This document shows, in pieces, positions 54,882 to 63,755 of a stretch of 64,000 nucleotides of DNA; the first letter of the stretch is position 1, and each line of letters opens with the position of its first letter. The stretch is from positions 62,001 through 126,000 of the forward strand of contig JAFWES010000059.1 in assembly GCA_017512805.1 (NCBI GenBank), read 5' to 3'. A program made the position numbers and the translations under genes. This DNA is from Clostridia bacterium. Lineage in GTDB: Bacteria > Bacillota > Clostridia > Christensenellales > Aristaeellaceae. The notes under the pieces are model-generated. The model was not told the DNA's origin. It did not search any database and worked only from the letters and a program-made list of their open reading frames with translations.

Positions 54882-55606
54882 ATCGCGCCTTCTTTCTCCG
54901 CGATGGTCACAAACGCGCTTTCAAGGTCTTTTGCTCCTGCGGCGGTTTTGATTTCCGCCAGCGTCCCACAGGCGGCGATCCTGCCGGAAATCATCACTGC
55001 GATCCGATCTGAAAGATGCTCGGCTTCTTCCATATAGTGTGTAGTCAGCACAATGGTCATCATGCCCTTCAGCCCTTCAATGACGCGCCAGAGCTCCCTG
55101 CGGGCGAGGACGTCCAGCCCGAGGGTCGGTTCATCCAGAAACAGCAGCTTTGGTTCGCTGATGAGCGCCATGGCGATGGACAGCCTGCGTTTCCATCCGC
55201 CGGAAAGAGACTTTGCCCGCTGGTTCGCCACTTCTTCCATCCTGAAATCGGCGATCATTTGGGCAACCTTCTGTTCGGTTTTCTCTTTGGAAAAGCCATA
55301 CAGATCCGCCATGAAGGTGAGGTTTTCCAGCACCGTCAGATGATCCGCTACAGCGGTATCCTGCGGGGAGATGCCGACGATCCGTTTCACCTCTTTGGCC
55401 TGTGACGCGCAATTGCAGCCTGAAACAAACGCTTCTCCTGATGTCGGGGTGGACAGGCAGGAAAGCATACGAATGGTGGTGGTTTTTCCCGCCCCATTTA
55501 CGCCCAGCAGAGAGAACAGCTCACCTTCCGCAATGGTGAGGTTCAGATCATCCACGGCGGTTTTGCTGCCGTACTTCTTGCACAGATGCCTGGTTTCGAC
55601 CATCAT
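54878..55606 (-). CDS. ABC exporter ATP-binding protein (CcmA/DrrA-like)
   Basis: The 242-residue protein has Walker A GVNGAGKTTTIR, signature LSGGWKRRLSIAMAL and Walker B LLFLDEPTLGLD. It lacks a membrane part and pairs with the ABC-2 permease. The start is the first of two adjacent ATGs with GAAGGGA upstream. A TGGACG-17-TATAAT promoter lies upstream (55674-55702). Confidence 0.92.
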   Translation of the reverse strand: MMVETRHLCKKYGSKTAVDDLNLTIAEGELFSLLGVNGAGKTTTIRMLSCLSTPTSGEAFVSGCNCASQAKEVKRIVGISPQDTAVADHLTVLENLTFMADLYGFSKEKTEQKVAQMIADFRMEEVANQRAKSLSGGWKRRLSIAMALISEPKLLFLDEPTLGLDVLARRELWRVIEGLKGMMTIVLTTHYMEEAEHLSDRIAVMISGRIAACGTLAEIKTAAGAKDLESAFVTIAEKEGAI

Positions 55607-55673
55607 AGCATTGGTTCCCTTCTATATGATATCAGACGCCGCCATCTCATACATTAGCAACTGTCCGTAACAT

Positions 55674-55702
55674 ATTATAGAAGAACTGATATATATCGTC
55701 CA
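55674..55702 (-). promoter_or_regulatory. Promoter of the ABC exporter/XRE-AbrB operon
   Basis: On the minus strand TGGACG (55697-55702) and TATAAT (55674-55679) are 17 bases apart. It has the same -35/-10 pair as the promoter at 590-618. Confidence 0.6.
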
Positions 55703-55719
55703 CCAACCAAAGCTTACAT

Positions 55720-56925
55720 TTATCGCCCAAAATGTTTGAATCCGTTGCTTTTTTTCGCTTTTAGGGTCAGCAGGATCAGAGCAAAAATCAATATGATCGG
55801 GAAAACACTTCCTACCAACATGCCGGACTGCAGATTATCTCCTGTCTGCTGGGTTACAGTCCCGACCAGGCTTGGCCCGAAAGCACCGCCCAGGTCACCC
55901 GCCATCGCCAGCAGGGCAAACAGCGCCGTCCCTCCCTTCGGAATGCGAGGAGAAGTGATGCTGATTGTTCCGGGCCACATAATACCAACGGAGAAACCGC
56001 AGCAAACACATCCAATCAATCCGAGAATGGCGTTTTTTGACAGGCTGGCCAGCAGGTAGCAGCACAGGCACATCAGACCCGATCCGATCATAAACTTTGT
56101 CAGATCCAGCTTCGGGCCGAACTTGCCGTAGATCACCCGGCAGATTCCCATGGTAACCGCAAACAGGCAAGGCCCCGTGAGATCGCCTACCGTCTTTGTA
56201 AAGCCCAGCGCCGCCTCGGTAAACGCGGAAGCCCACTGTGCCATAGCCAGTTCAGAGGCTCCGGCACAAACCATCAGCAGAATCGCCAGCCAGAAAATCG
56301 GCAGTTTGAACAGCGCCCGGATGGTCATGCCTTTTCCTTCTTCTGTCAGCCGCTCGATGGGGCATGTGGCGAAATTCCAGATATTGTACAGCGGGATCAG
56401 CGCCCAGATGCAGGCCAGCCACTTCCAGTGTTCAATCCCGAACACCGCAAAGAACAGCGTGGACAGCATAATCACACCCACAGCTCCCCAGCAGTAAAAG
56501 GAATGCAGCAGGCTCATGACCGCGTCCTTGTGCTCAAAGGGGCAGGCTTCCACGATCGGACTGGCCAGTACTTCAATCAGGCCGCTGCCGATCGCATAGA
56601 TCACAACGCAGATCATGATCCCGACAAACGGGTCTGCGAACAGATCCGGAAGAACGGCAAGACCCGCCAGGCCGAGACTGGCCGCCACTTCGGAAGCCAC
56701 CACGCTCCGCCGGTAGCCGATGGAATCCACAAACCGCGCACAGAAAACATCCACCAGGAGCTGCGTCAGGAAAAAAGCCGTCGGGATCAGAGCAATCTGC
56801 CCCAGGGAAATGGTATAATCCGTATGGAATTTCAGAAACAGCAGCGGGGCAAAGTTGGCGCAGATGGCCTGGGTGATGAAAGCCAGATAACAGGCGATCA
56901 ACGTTTTCCGGTAGTTCTTCTTCAT
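55720..56925 (-). CDS. MFS transporter (FucP-like)
   Basis: The 401-residue protein has 12 hydrophobic segments. It starts MKKNYRKTLIACYLAFI, and the segment between helices 2 and 3 (FCARFVDSIGYRR) is the MFS motif A equivalent. The overall shape resembles FucP-type sugar permeases. It diverges from the isomerase-like gene at 57323, which fits sugar uptake, but the substrate is not known. Confidence 0.85.
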   Translation of the reverse strand: MKKNYRKTLIACYLAFITQAICANFAPLLFLKFHTDYTISLGQIALIPTAFFLTQLLVDVFCARFVDSIGYRRSVVASEVAASLGLAGLAVLPDLFADPFVGIMICVVIYAIGSGLIEVLASPIVEACPFEHKDAVMSLLHSFYCWGAVGVIMLSTLFFAVFGIEHWKWLACIWALIPLYNIWNFATCPIERLTEEGKGMTIRALFKLPIFWLAILLMVCAGASELAMAQWASAFTEAALGFTKTVGDLTGPCLFAVTMGICRVIYGKFGPKLDLTKFMIGSGLMCLCCYLLASLSKNAILGLIGCVCCGFSVGIMWPGTISITSPRIPKGGTALFALLAMAGDLGGAFGPSLVGTVTQQTGDNLQSGMLVGSVFPIILIFALILLTLKAKKSNGFKHFGR

Positions 56926-57322
56926 CGTTCCCTCCGAATCAGCATGCCGTCTTCCACTACTTCATTCCAGATTGCTATCATTTCCTGAAGATCGGTTTCC
57001 TGATTTTTCCTCATCTGCATTTTATCATCCTCTTTTCATGCCATGGAAGATTATTTCAAAAAATAAAGTTCCAAGGCCGCAGCGTGACCCCTTAATAATA
57101 TTCGCCCCAAAGGGCGATTTACCTGCCTGGGCGGATGATCTCATTTACCTTCCGCCTTCAGGATATTGCTTTCACTGAGTATAACAAGAAGCCTTTTTTC
57201 TTCCGGGTTCAGAAGACAGAGATGATATGTTTTCTGCCTTTTTCCATACTCAGTATTTATGAATCCAATACTGAAATCAACTATTTGTGGCTTTGGCAAT
57301 TCGAAGCAGAGGATCATCTACG
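56926..57322. other. Divergent intergenic region (397 bases)
   Basis: AT-rich sequence between the MFS and isomerase-like genes. The small hairpin TCGCCC/GGGCGA at 57103-57118 and several AT-rich -10-like boxes are visible, but no pair with a good -35 was found. No recognisable coding remnant of the isomerase N-terminus was seen. Confidence 0.5.
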
Positions 57323-58210
57323 ATGAACGACCAGCTTTTGCCGCTCACAGAGGATGATAGGGGATTTTTTTCCTTTTGGAATGAAACGGTATATGGTATG
57401 ATATGGGCGGCGCTCTTGGGGCGCCATGGATCAACTTTTGATTGTCTTTATCAGCAAACAGGAGCAAGAGATGCAGCATGCTACGCGGCCTGGTGCCGGG
57501 CCGTTCCGCCATCGGTCAGCAGCCTGGAAGACTATATGGTCCGGTTTGAAAAGGCGCTGCGTTTTTGTGTGAACTGCGATATTCCGGTCATGCGGCTGGA
57601 CAGCGGCATAGACATGGAGCCTCTCTCCGACGAGGAATACCGGATCCGGTTTGACTGCCTGATCCGGAACTGGCGCTCGGCGGCACGGCTGGCTGGAAAG
57701 ATGGGCATTACGCTTGTGCTCGAATCGGAACCGCCGATGTGGATCAACCGGCCAAGCGAAGTCCTCGCAGCCGTGCAGGCAGTCAACGAGCCAAACTTCC
57801 GACTGCTGTTCGATGCGTCTCATGCATACCTGCAGAGTGTGAAGGGAGCCTGCCAGACCGGGGAAAAGGAGATCCTGCCGGGGGGAATCCTGGAATATAT
57901 TCACATGATGGGTCCTTATATCGGGTATGTCCATATGGTGGATACGGACGGAAATCTTTCCGCCACGGACAGTGCCGGAACCAGCGTTCATCTGCCGCTT
58001 GGGGAAGGGATCCTTGATTTTGACGCGATCATCGAGACGCTGTGGCCGTATGCCGGACATCTGCCTTTTTGGAGCCTTGACTTTTATGACTGTCACGATG
58101 CCGAGAGGACCGGAATCGAATCCCTGCGTTTCCTTCGTGAAAAAGTGGCAAAGCATGAAAAGATCCGAACCATCAGGTGGCAGCCGGGTTCTGTTTGCAC
58201 TTCACTATGA
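57323..58210 (+). CDS. Xylose-isomerase-like TIM-barrel protein with atypical N-terminus
   Basis: The 295-residue protein has an AP-endonuclease-2/sugar-phosphate-isomerase core from about residue 85: MRLDSGIDMEPLSDEEY, LVLESEPPMWI (metal Glu), LLFDASHAYL (Asp/His) and GYVHMVDTDGN. The N-terminal 70 residues do not resemble the usual first strands of the barrel. The gene may be functional with a different start, or N-terminally recombined. ATG at 57323 has GAGG 10 bases upstream. It faces the MFS gene, as sugar catabolic pairs often do. Confidence 0.65.
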   Translation: MNDQLLPLTEDDRGFFSFWNETVYGMIWAALLGRHGSTFDCLYQQTGARDAACYAAWCRAVPPSVSSLEDYMVRFEKALRFCVNCDIPVMRLDSGIDMEPLSDEEYRIRFDCLIRNWRSAARLAGKMGITLVLESEPPMWINRPSEVLAAVQAVNEPNFRLLFDASHAYLQSVKGACQTGEKEILPGGILEYIHMMGPYIGYVHMVDTDGNLSATDSAGTSVHLPLGEGILDFDAIIETLWPYAGHLPFWSLDFYDCHDAERTGIESLRFLREKVAKHEKIRTIRWQPGSVCTSL

Positions 58211-58273
58211 TCGCCTTCCAGCCATTCTCTGTCTATTCATCGGCGACGATGCAGATCGGAAAAGCCTTCGATC

Positions 58274-58594
58274 ATGGGAACCTTTGGTGTCTGCCGGGAC
58301 ATGAATGGGAAGGAGTTCGATTACTGGATTGCGGATCTGTATAAGCCCTGGGAGGAAGTCCCGGACGGCTGTGAAACAGTACAGATTCCGGGAAGCCTTT
58401 GGGCGCAGTTTCTCTGCAGAGGTCCGCTGCCGGACAGCCTTCAGAGCGTAAACACAAAAATCTGGAGTGAATGGCTGCCTTCACTCAAGGGATATGAGCT
58501 GGCCGGTAACTACAATCTGGAGATTTATGGTCCGCCGGCGGAAAAACCTGAAGATAACGTCAACTACATCTGGGTGCCGTTAAAGAAAATATGA
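58274..58594 (+). pseudogene. GyrI-like effector-binding domain, N-terminus missing
   Basis: The 106 residues MGTFGVCRDMNGKEFDYWIA to YIWVPLKKI match the second half of the GyrI/AraC-C-terminal effector-binding fold (IPGSLWAQFLCRGPLPDSLQ, SEWLPSLKGYELAG). The first half and any DNA-binding domain are absent. No good ribosome binding site is seen, so it is likely a remnant. A strong terminator follows. Confidence 0.65.
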
Positions 58595-58597
58595 TCG

Positions 58598-58635
58598 AAA
58601 GAGGCCAGGGGACATAATGCCCCTGGCCTTTATTG
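58598..58635 (+). terminator. Terminator after the GyrI-like fragment
   Basis: AGGCCAGGGG and CCCCTGGCCT form a 10-bp stem with an 8-base loop, followed by TTATTG. Confidence 0.75.
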
Positions 58636-58782
58636 AATACTGGTGCTAAGCTTCTTTGATCTGGATGGGTATACCTTCTTCAACCCAGATGAGATCTTTT
58701 TCAACCTGCCAGAATGTCTTCCCATCGAAAACCGGCGCAGTAAGATGATTATTTCCTGGGCTTTTCCTCACATTTTCTATCG

Positions 58783-59778
58783 TTACTTGCTCTGCTCAAA
58801 CAGCCAGTCACGGACAGCTTCCAGCTTGTAGGCATAATCGAAGGAGGTCATGTGTTCTCCTGCGCCGCTTCCGGCAGTCTGGCCCTCCGCGAGCGTCGTC
58901 CCCAAGGTGAAGGTCACGAAGTTCGCACTGTTTCCTTCCGCCAGCATGGCAGCGACAGCTGCTTTCTGTGTGTCAGCGTCATCCTGTGCGCTCCACTCCG
59001 AATGACTGCAGGCGGCGCCGTCCGCATCGAACAGGGCAAGGAGTTCAGCCTGACCGGCGGACGCCTTGGGATCGCCGGCGGACACCACGTAGAAGAAGTT
59101 TTCCTGTTCCAGTCCGCTCAGCAGGCCGGTGTTCCACTGACTGCCGACAAAGAGATAGGCGGCAAAGAAGTCCGGATATTCAATGCTCAGATGGAACGAG
59201 GTCATGCCGCCCATGGACTGCCCGGTCGTATAGATCCGGTTCGTGTCAATGGCGTAGGTTTCCGTCAGTGACTGCAGCAGGCGCATGGCCACATCGATCT
59301 GGCTGGAATGATTGAAGTTGTCGTCCACAACCGTTTCGGTGAAGACAGGCACCACCACAAAGGCAGGATGCTTGGCCTGCTCCTCCTCCGTCGCCCAGAT
59401 CAGACCGCCCCAGCCCTGGGTCAGCACATAATCCGTGCCGCGCCCGACAGCACTGGCATCCGGAATAAACTGAATCATCGGATAGCTCTGGGACGCATCA
59501 TAGTTTTCGGGAATATACAGCTGATACTGCAGACTGGTGCCGGTTTCGGCGTCTTCATAGGAAAGCAGCTGGAACTTGGGGGCAACTTCAGCAATCATGG
59601 TCTGCAGCTCGGTATCGCTGGATTTATCGGCGCCGCCTCCGTTGCCGCCACGCATACCGCGTTGTCCGCCGCCGGGGCCGCCATTGCCGCCGCGACCGCC
59701 GCCAGGGCCTTCAGCAAAAGCAGCGCCAGCCATGCAGAGCAGTGAAAGTGCAAGAACCAATGAGATGACCTTTTTCAT
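58783..59778 (-). CDS. Secreted alpha/beta hydrolase (esterase/peptidase-like), Gly-rich N-terminus
   Basis: The 331-residue protein has a signal peptide (ending AAFAEGP) and a glycine-rich segment (GPGGGRGGNGGPGGG-type) before the catalytic domain. The nucleophile elbow is TTGQSMGGMTSF; preceding strands include YPMIQFIPDAS and QGWGGLIWA. The candidate catalytic His is late (GEHMTSFDYAY). It resembles predicted prolyl-oligopeptidase/esterase-like enzymes. Start supported by GGAGG. It follows the larger hydrolase gene by 21 bases in one operon. Confidence 0.8.
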   Translation of the reverse strand: MKKVISLVLALSLLCMAGAAFAEGPGGGRGGNGGPGGGQRGMRGGNGGGADKSSDTELQTMIAEVAPKFQLLSYEDAETGTSLQYQLYIPENYDASQSYPMIQFIPDASAVGRGTDYVLTQGWGGLIWATEEEQAKHPAFVVVPVFTETVVDDNFNHSSQIDVAMRLLQSLTETYAIDTNRIYTTGQSMGGMTSFHLSIEYPDFFAAYLFVGSQWNTGLLSGLEQENFFYVVSAGDPKASAGQAELLALFDADGAACSHSEWSAQDDADTQKAAVAAMLAEGNSANFVTFTLGTTLAEGQTAGSGAGEHMTSFDYAYKLEAVRDWLFEQSK

Positions 59779-59799
59779 AAGGAAAAACCTCCTCTTTCA

Positions 59800-61632
59800 T
59801 CATTCCATGCACGCGTTGACCCACGCGATAAAATTCTCCGTGGCGGAACCGATGCGTTCAGCTTCAGTGTGCCCCTGTCCCCAGACGGTTTCAAAGTCAA
59901 CGCTGGTTTCCCCGCTGTAAGCCGCTGCAGCAAGTGCCAGATCAATCTCCGTGCACAGGGCGGTATCGCCCTGATTGATGCCGTTGCGGATACGCCAGCA
60001 GGTGGCGGGTTCGCTTGTCTGATATCCTGCGTAAGCGGGAGACAGATAATACATCGGATTGTACATGTTCACGCGGACATCCACTGTATTGCCCAGGGCG
60101 TCCTGCCTGGAAAGATCGGTGATGAACGCTTCCTCGTATTCACTCCCGGCCACCAGTTCTGCCAGGATCGCGTCGAAGTGCGCTCCGCTGCCGTCGCCAT
60201 AGCCGAAGAGCGTGTTTTCGCCCTGGCCCGCATCCAGCTGATCAAAGGCAGCGATGCTCTTGGAAGCGTTTTTCAGCGCCTGGGTGAAGGCGGAAACGCT
60301 GGTAATGGTGATGGTGTTGGCTGCCTCGTCCCAGGTCACCCATTCGCCGTTGGCGTTCAGGGCGTCGATGTAATCCTGTTTGGTTTCATAGGTGCCGCTG
60401 AGAGACAGAGCGGAAGACGCGTTCTCCGTGCGGGCAATGCCGTCTATTGCTTCGTAATCAGTGCCTTTGGTCTGCTCCGCGTCCGGGCCGCCGAATCCGC
60501 CGAGATCCCCCTCGGGCAATTCGCCGTTTTCAAAATCCGGCATCTGACCGTCTGTCTGTCCGCCAAATCCACCGAGGCTGCCGTCGGGCTTTTCGCCGCC
60601 GAAATTGCCGCCCATGCCGCCGCGCCTGCCCATGCGACCGCCAAAGCCGCCGGAGGAAGACACGGTATAGGGAAATTCGGTATCGCTGAGAAAATGCTCC
60701 AGCGAGGTTTCGATTACTTCTTTCACATAATCATAGTAGCTGCCGCTCTGATAAATGCCTTCTTCACTTTCGACAAGCGTCAGCGCATTGCCTTCTTCAT
60801 CCGTCAGACCCAGCTGATTGATGTATTCCGCAAAGGCCAGCGCCATGCCGTCGGAGTACGCCTGGTTTTCCTCACTCAGACCGCTGCGGGTGCTGCCCAT
60901 GTTCCATTCATAGGCTTCATCCGCCACATCCAGATTGGTGATGGGGCACCAGCACATACTGCCCTTCACGGCGTCGATCTCGGTCATAACCGCACCAATG
61001 GCTTCCAGATAGGGATCATACAGCGCGCTGTTGCCCGTCGCGCCAATCAGGGCACTCTGGGCGCCGCCGCCGCTCATGCCCAGGGAGAAAATGCTGTTCA
61101 TATCGCCGGGAAGCAGATCCGCGTTGTAACGTGTGTACCGGATGGCGGCTTTAAAATCTGTCACACCGGCAGGAGCCCCGGCATCTCTGCCGCGAGCCCC
61201 GGCAAAAATCACAATCATGCCGGCGTTCGTATAATCCGAAACGCTGCCGTAGCCCATGGAGCTGCTGTAGCCTGTCGGCGCGGCCATGGCAGAATAGCCG
61301 GGCGTATTCACCGGCAGGATCAGCGGCGCGGTGACAGCGGTATACTGCCCGATGGCACCAACTTCATTCACGGTGCAGGTATAGGTTCCATCGCCGTTGT
61401 CTGAGGCTGTAAAATAAGCGCCGGGGACAAAGATACCCATGGTCTCATAGCTGCTGTCAGCGGGGTTGGCCGCATAGGACAGGCCCACCTGCCAGTACAC
61501 ATCGTCTGACGCCTCATACTGCCATTTTGTCATGTCAATCTTCGGCAAGGCGGTTTCTTCATCAGCAGAAGCTGCAGAAAACGTACCGAAAACCATCATT
61601 GCCGCCAGGATCAGCGTGAGCAATTCTTTCAT
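59800..61632 (-). CDS. Large secreted alpha/beta hydrolase, possibly tannase/esterase-like
   Basis: The 610-residue protein has a signal peptide (FSAASA-DE) and a hydrolase domain with the nucleophile SLGMSGGGAQSALIGATG and a C-terminal His (WGQGHTEAERIGS). The arrangement is reminiscent of bacterial tannases, but the match is by style only. A Gly/Phe/Asp-rich insert (GGFGGRMGRRGGMGGNFGG and GGFGGQTDGQMPDFE) sits near the middle. ATG at 61632 follows AGGAGG with 8-base spacing. It forms an operon with the smaller hydrolase. Confidence 0.7.
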   Translation of the reverse strand: MKELLTLILAAMMVFGTFSAASADEETALPKIDMTKWQYEASDDVYWQVGLSYAANPADSSYETMGIFVPGAYFTASDNGDGTYTCTVNEVGAIGQYTAVTAPLILPVNTPGYSAMAAPTGYSSSMGYGSVSDYTNAGMIVIFAGARGRDAGAPAGVTDFKAAIRYTRYNADLLPGDMNSIFSLGMSGGGAQSALIGATGNSALYDPYLEAIGAVMTEIDAVKGSMCWCPITNLDVADEAYEWNMGSTRSGLSEENQAYSDGMALAFAEYINQLGLTDEEGNALTLVESEEGIYQSGSYYDYVKEVIETSLEHFLSDTEFPYTVSSSGGFGGRMGRRGGMGGNFGGEKPDGSLGGFGGQTDGQMPDFENGELPEGDLGGFGGPDAEQTKGTDYEAIDGIARTENASSALSLSGTYETKQDYIDALNANGEWVTWDEAANTITITSVSAFTQALKNASKSIAAFDQLDAGQGENTLFGYGDGSGAHFDAILAELVAGSEYEEAFITDLSRQDALGNTVDVRVNMYNPMYYLSPAYAGYQTSEPATCWRIRNGINQGDTALCTEIDLALAAAAYSGETSVDFETVWGQGHTEAERIGSATENFIAWVNACME

Positions 61633-62005
61633 CGTCATTTCCTCCTGAGTTTTGAATTGATATCCGGTCTTACGCTTCCGCTGCTCGATATCATATACGT
61701 AGTGTAGCACAGAAAACTTAAAAATAACTTGAAATTAACGTGAATGTTTTTTGAATTGCGCCAATAACAGCCCTATGATCAATGTTTTGTCTGTTACTTG
61801 CGCAATCTTCTGGTTCTGAGTATTATTCATGTTGGTACCCCCTCCAGCTTTATGTTGTTCGCAAACTTTGGCCGGTCAGCGATCTCCATTTTACTGTGGT
61901 GTACTCCTGGTTTCAATATACTGCCTCCTGTCAGGATCAGTTTGGATTATACAGGAAGCTTTTGATTTATCTATGCTTCAGAGTCCCGCTTATGGAGGAA
62001 CTATA
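61633..62005. other. Intergenic region between divergent hydrolase and GNAT genes
   Basis: A possible minus-strand extended -10 (TGCTACACT near 61705) could serve the hydrolase operon, and TTGCGC occurs near 61757 and 61800. No clear promoter pair for the GNAT gene was found. Confidence 0.4.
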
Positions 62006-62539
62006 ATGAGTGCTGACCAAAGGAAAATGATCATCAGGCAGGCGGCAGAAGAGGATGTCCGGCAGATTGCAGAGATCCTTGTGGAAGACTGGAAAAAGGC
62101 CTATCACGGCATTATCGACAGTGATTATCTGGATTCCATGAGCGTGGAAGAGCGATACCAGCGGGAATTACAGCGATACCAGATCTACCGGGTGGCCGCT
62201 GCTGAAAAGGAAATCCTGGGTTTTGCCTGGAACGAGATGACAGATGATGAAGATTCGGACTGCGAAATCATTGCCATCTATATCCGTTACAGCAAAAGGA
62301 ACAGCGGAATCGGAAAGGCTCTTTTCACGGATTCCGTGGATCTTTTCAAGGCAGCAGGCAGGGAAAGAATGATCATCTGGTGTCTCAGGGAAAATGCGGA
62401 AGCCAGAAAATTCTATGAGAAAATGGGCGGGAAAGTGTATAAAACCGGTACCCACAGATGGGGCAGCCGGGAGTACGATATGATCTCCTACCTGTATCAG
62501 TTGAATACCATGGAACAGGTAGGAAATCGACACCTTTGA
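62006..62539 (+). CDS. GNAT-family N-acetyltransferase
   Basis: The 177-residue protein has the GNAT acetyl-CoA loop pattern (YIRYSKRNSGIGKALF) and the C-terminal NAEARKFYEKMGGKVY typical of the family. MIIRQAAEEDVRQIAEI is the usual start. ATG at 62006 has GGAGG about 6 bases upstream. Substrate unknown. Confidence 0.88.
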   Translation: MSADQRKMIIRQAAEEDVRQIAEILVEDWKKAYHGIIDSDYLDSMSVEERYQRELQRYQIYRVAAAEKEILGFAWNEMTDDEDSDCEIIAIYIRYSKRNSGIGKALFTDSVDLFKAAGRERMIIWCLRENAEARKFYEKMGGKVYKTGTHRWGSREYDMISYLYQLNTMEQVGNRHL

Positions 62540-62564
62540 ATTTCATTCTCCAGGGAGGTGCAGC

Positions 62565-62798
62565 ATGTCAAAGCAGAAGGAAGCCCTCCGGAAGGTCGAT
62601 TGGGTTGTCAATGGGTATGAATGCTATCACCTAACGGGTTCCAGCCTGATCAACGGCTTGATCAGCGCAGGATTCATGATTGAAGAGTGCCAGGAAGCCC
62701 ATCTGTCGAATGAAATGATGGCGCAGTATCCTGCTTTGTTTGGCGGGACAATTCACCGCCCCGAGTTTATCTTCTTCAGATGCAGAAAGAGCAACTGA
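62565..62798 (+). pseudogene. Methyltransferase C-terminal fragment
   Basis: The 77 residues include YHLTGSSLINGLISAGFMIE and EECQEAHLSNEMMAQYP, like the C-terminus of class I SAM-dependent methyltransferases. The Rossmann SAM-binding part (residues with GxGxG) is missing upstream, and the GNAT gene lies there instead. A GGGAGG precedes the ATG, so a short protein may still be made. Confidence 0.6.
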
Positions 62799-62883
62799 CA
62801 GAACTATTTTATTTCAATTATTATTGAGCAGGAACCCGGGGTTATCGATCGCGGTTTGCTTTGATGATTGCGCAGGAGGCAGC

Positions 62884-63492
62884 ATGAAAACCATTCTTCT
62901 GATTCAACATACGGAATCCGAGCATCACGTGAATCACCATATCGGGGCCCAGTATGAGTGGAATCTGACAGCGCGGGGCCGGGAGCAGGCTTTTCGGATC
63001 GGCAAATGGCTGAAGCGTGAAGACTGCGACCAGACCTGGTCCATGTTTGTGTCTCCGCAGATTCGGGCCCGGCAGACCGCAGAAGAGATTAACCGAAGTC
63101 TCGGTATTTCGCCGGTTATCTGGGAAGAACTGCGGGAAGTAAATGCCGGAATGGGAAACGGCAAAACAAGGGAGTGGTACCGGACGAATGCGGCACCCCG
63201 AGGAGTCACTTTTGATCCGGATCATCGGGATTGCCCGGACGCAGAATCGGACCGTGAACTGTGGAACCGGGTTTTGCCTTTCTTTCAGGACGTGATCGTT
63301 TCTTCCGCGGATCAGGTCATTGTTGTATCACATGGAACAACGATCAGTTTTCTCCAGTCTATGATGACCGGTCAGTCCGTGGAGGACCGGGGCCGATTTC
63401 GCTTCAATGGCAGCAGCGGTTCCATCTCCCGTTATACAGTGGAAGACAGCGGTCGGGTCATGGCGATGTACCTCAATGCCCAAGTAGATTGA
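62884..63492 (+). CDS. Histidine phosphatase (PGAM-like) family protein
   Basis: The 202-residue protein starts MKTILLIQHTESEHHVNHHI and has FVSPQIRARQTAEEI and VIVVSHGTTISFL, the phosphoglycerate-mutase-like catalytic set. The canonical RHG motif is QHTE here (Arg to Gln). That variant occurs in one subgroup of the family, so activity need not be lost. ATG at 62884 follows AGGAGGCAGC. Substrate unknown. Confidence 0.82.
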   Translation: MKTILLIQHTESEHHVNHHIGAQYEWNLTARGREQAFRIGKWLKREDCDQTWSMFVSPQIRARQTAEEINRSLGISPVIWEELREVNAGMGNGKTREWYRTNAAPRGVTFDPDHRDCPDAESDRELWNRVLPFFQDVIVSSADQVIVVSHGTTISFLQSMMTGQSVEDRGRFRFNGSSGSISRYTVEDSGRVMAMYLNAQVD

Positions 63493-63755
63493 ATCCGATG
63501 CATATGGAATTCTTCCTGCATATGAAATGCAAATGCCTGTTTTCCGGGTACCACACTGTGAAAAATCCGAAGCGTTTTTTACGCGAAAATTTGCGGATTA
63601 TGGAGCATAACACAGGCATATCTTTCTTCAAAAGCCATTTTTCTTCCTGATCGAGTATATTAGGATAATGATGTACCGGATAACCGGTACATGTTGTGAA
63701 AACCATATGACATTTCATGCGGCAGTACTTTCCGGGATCAGAGACGGAGATGAAG

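Noticed and set aside
58643-58831. Small plus-strand frame (62 codons) after the GyrI-like fragment
   Set aside because: It lacks a ribosome binding site and overlaps the 3' end of the hydrolase gene on the other strand.
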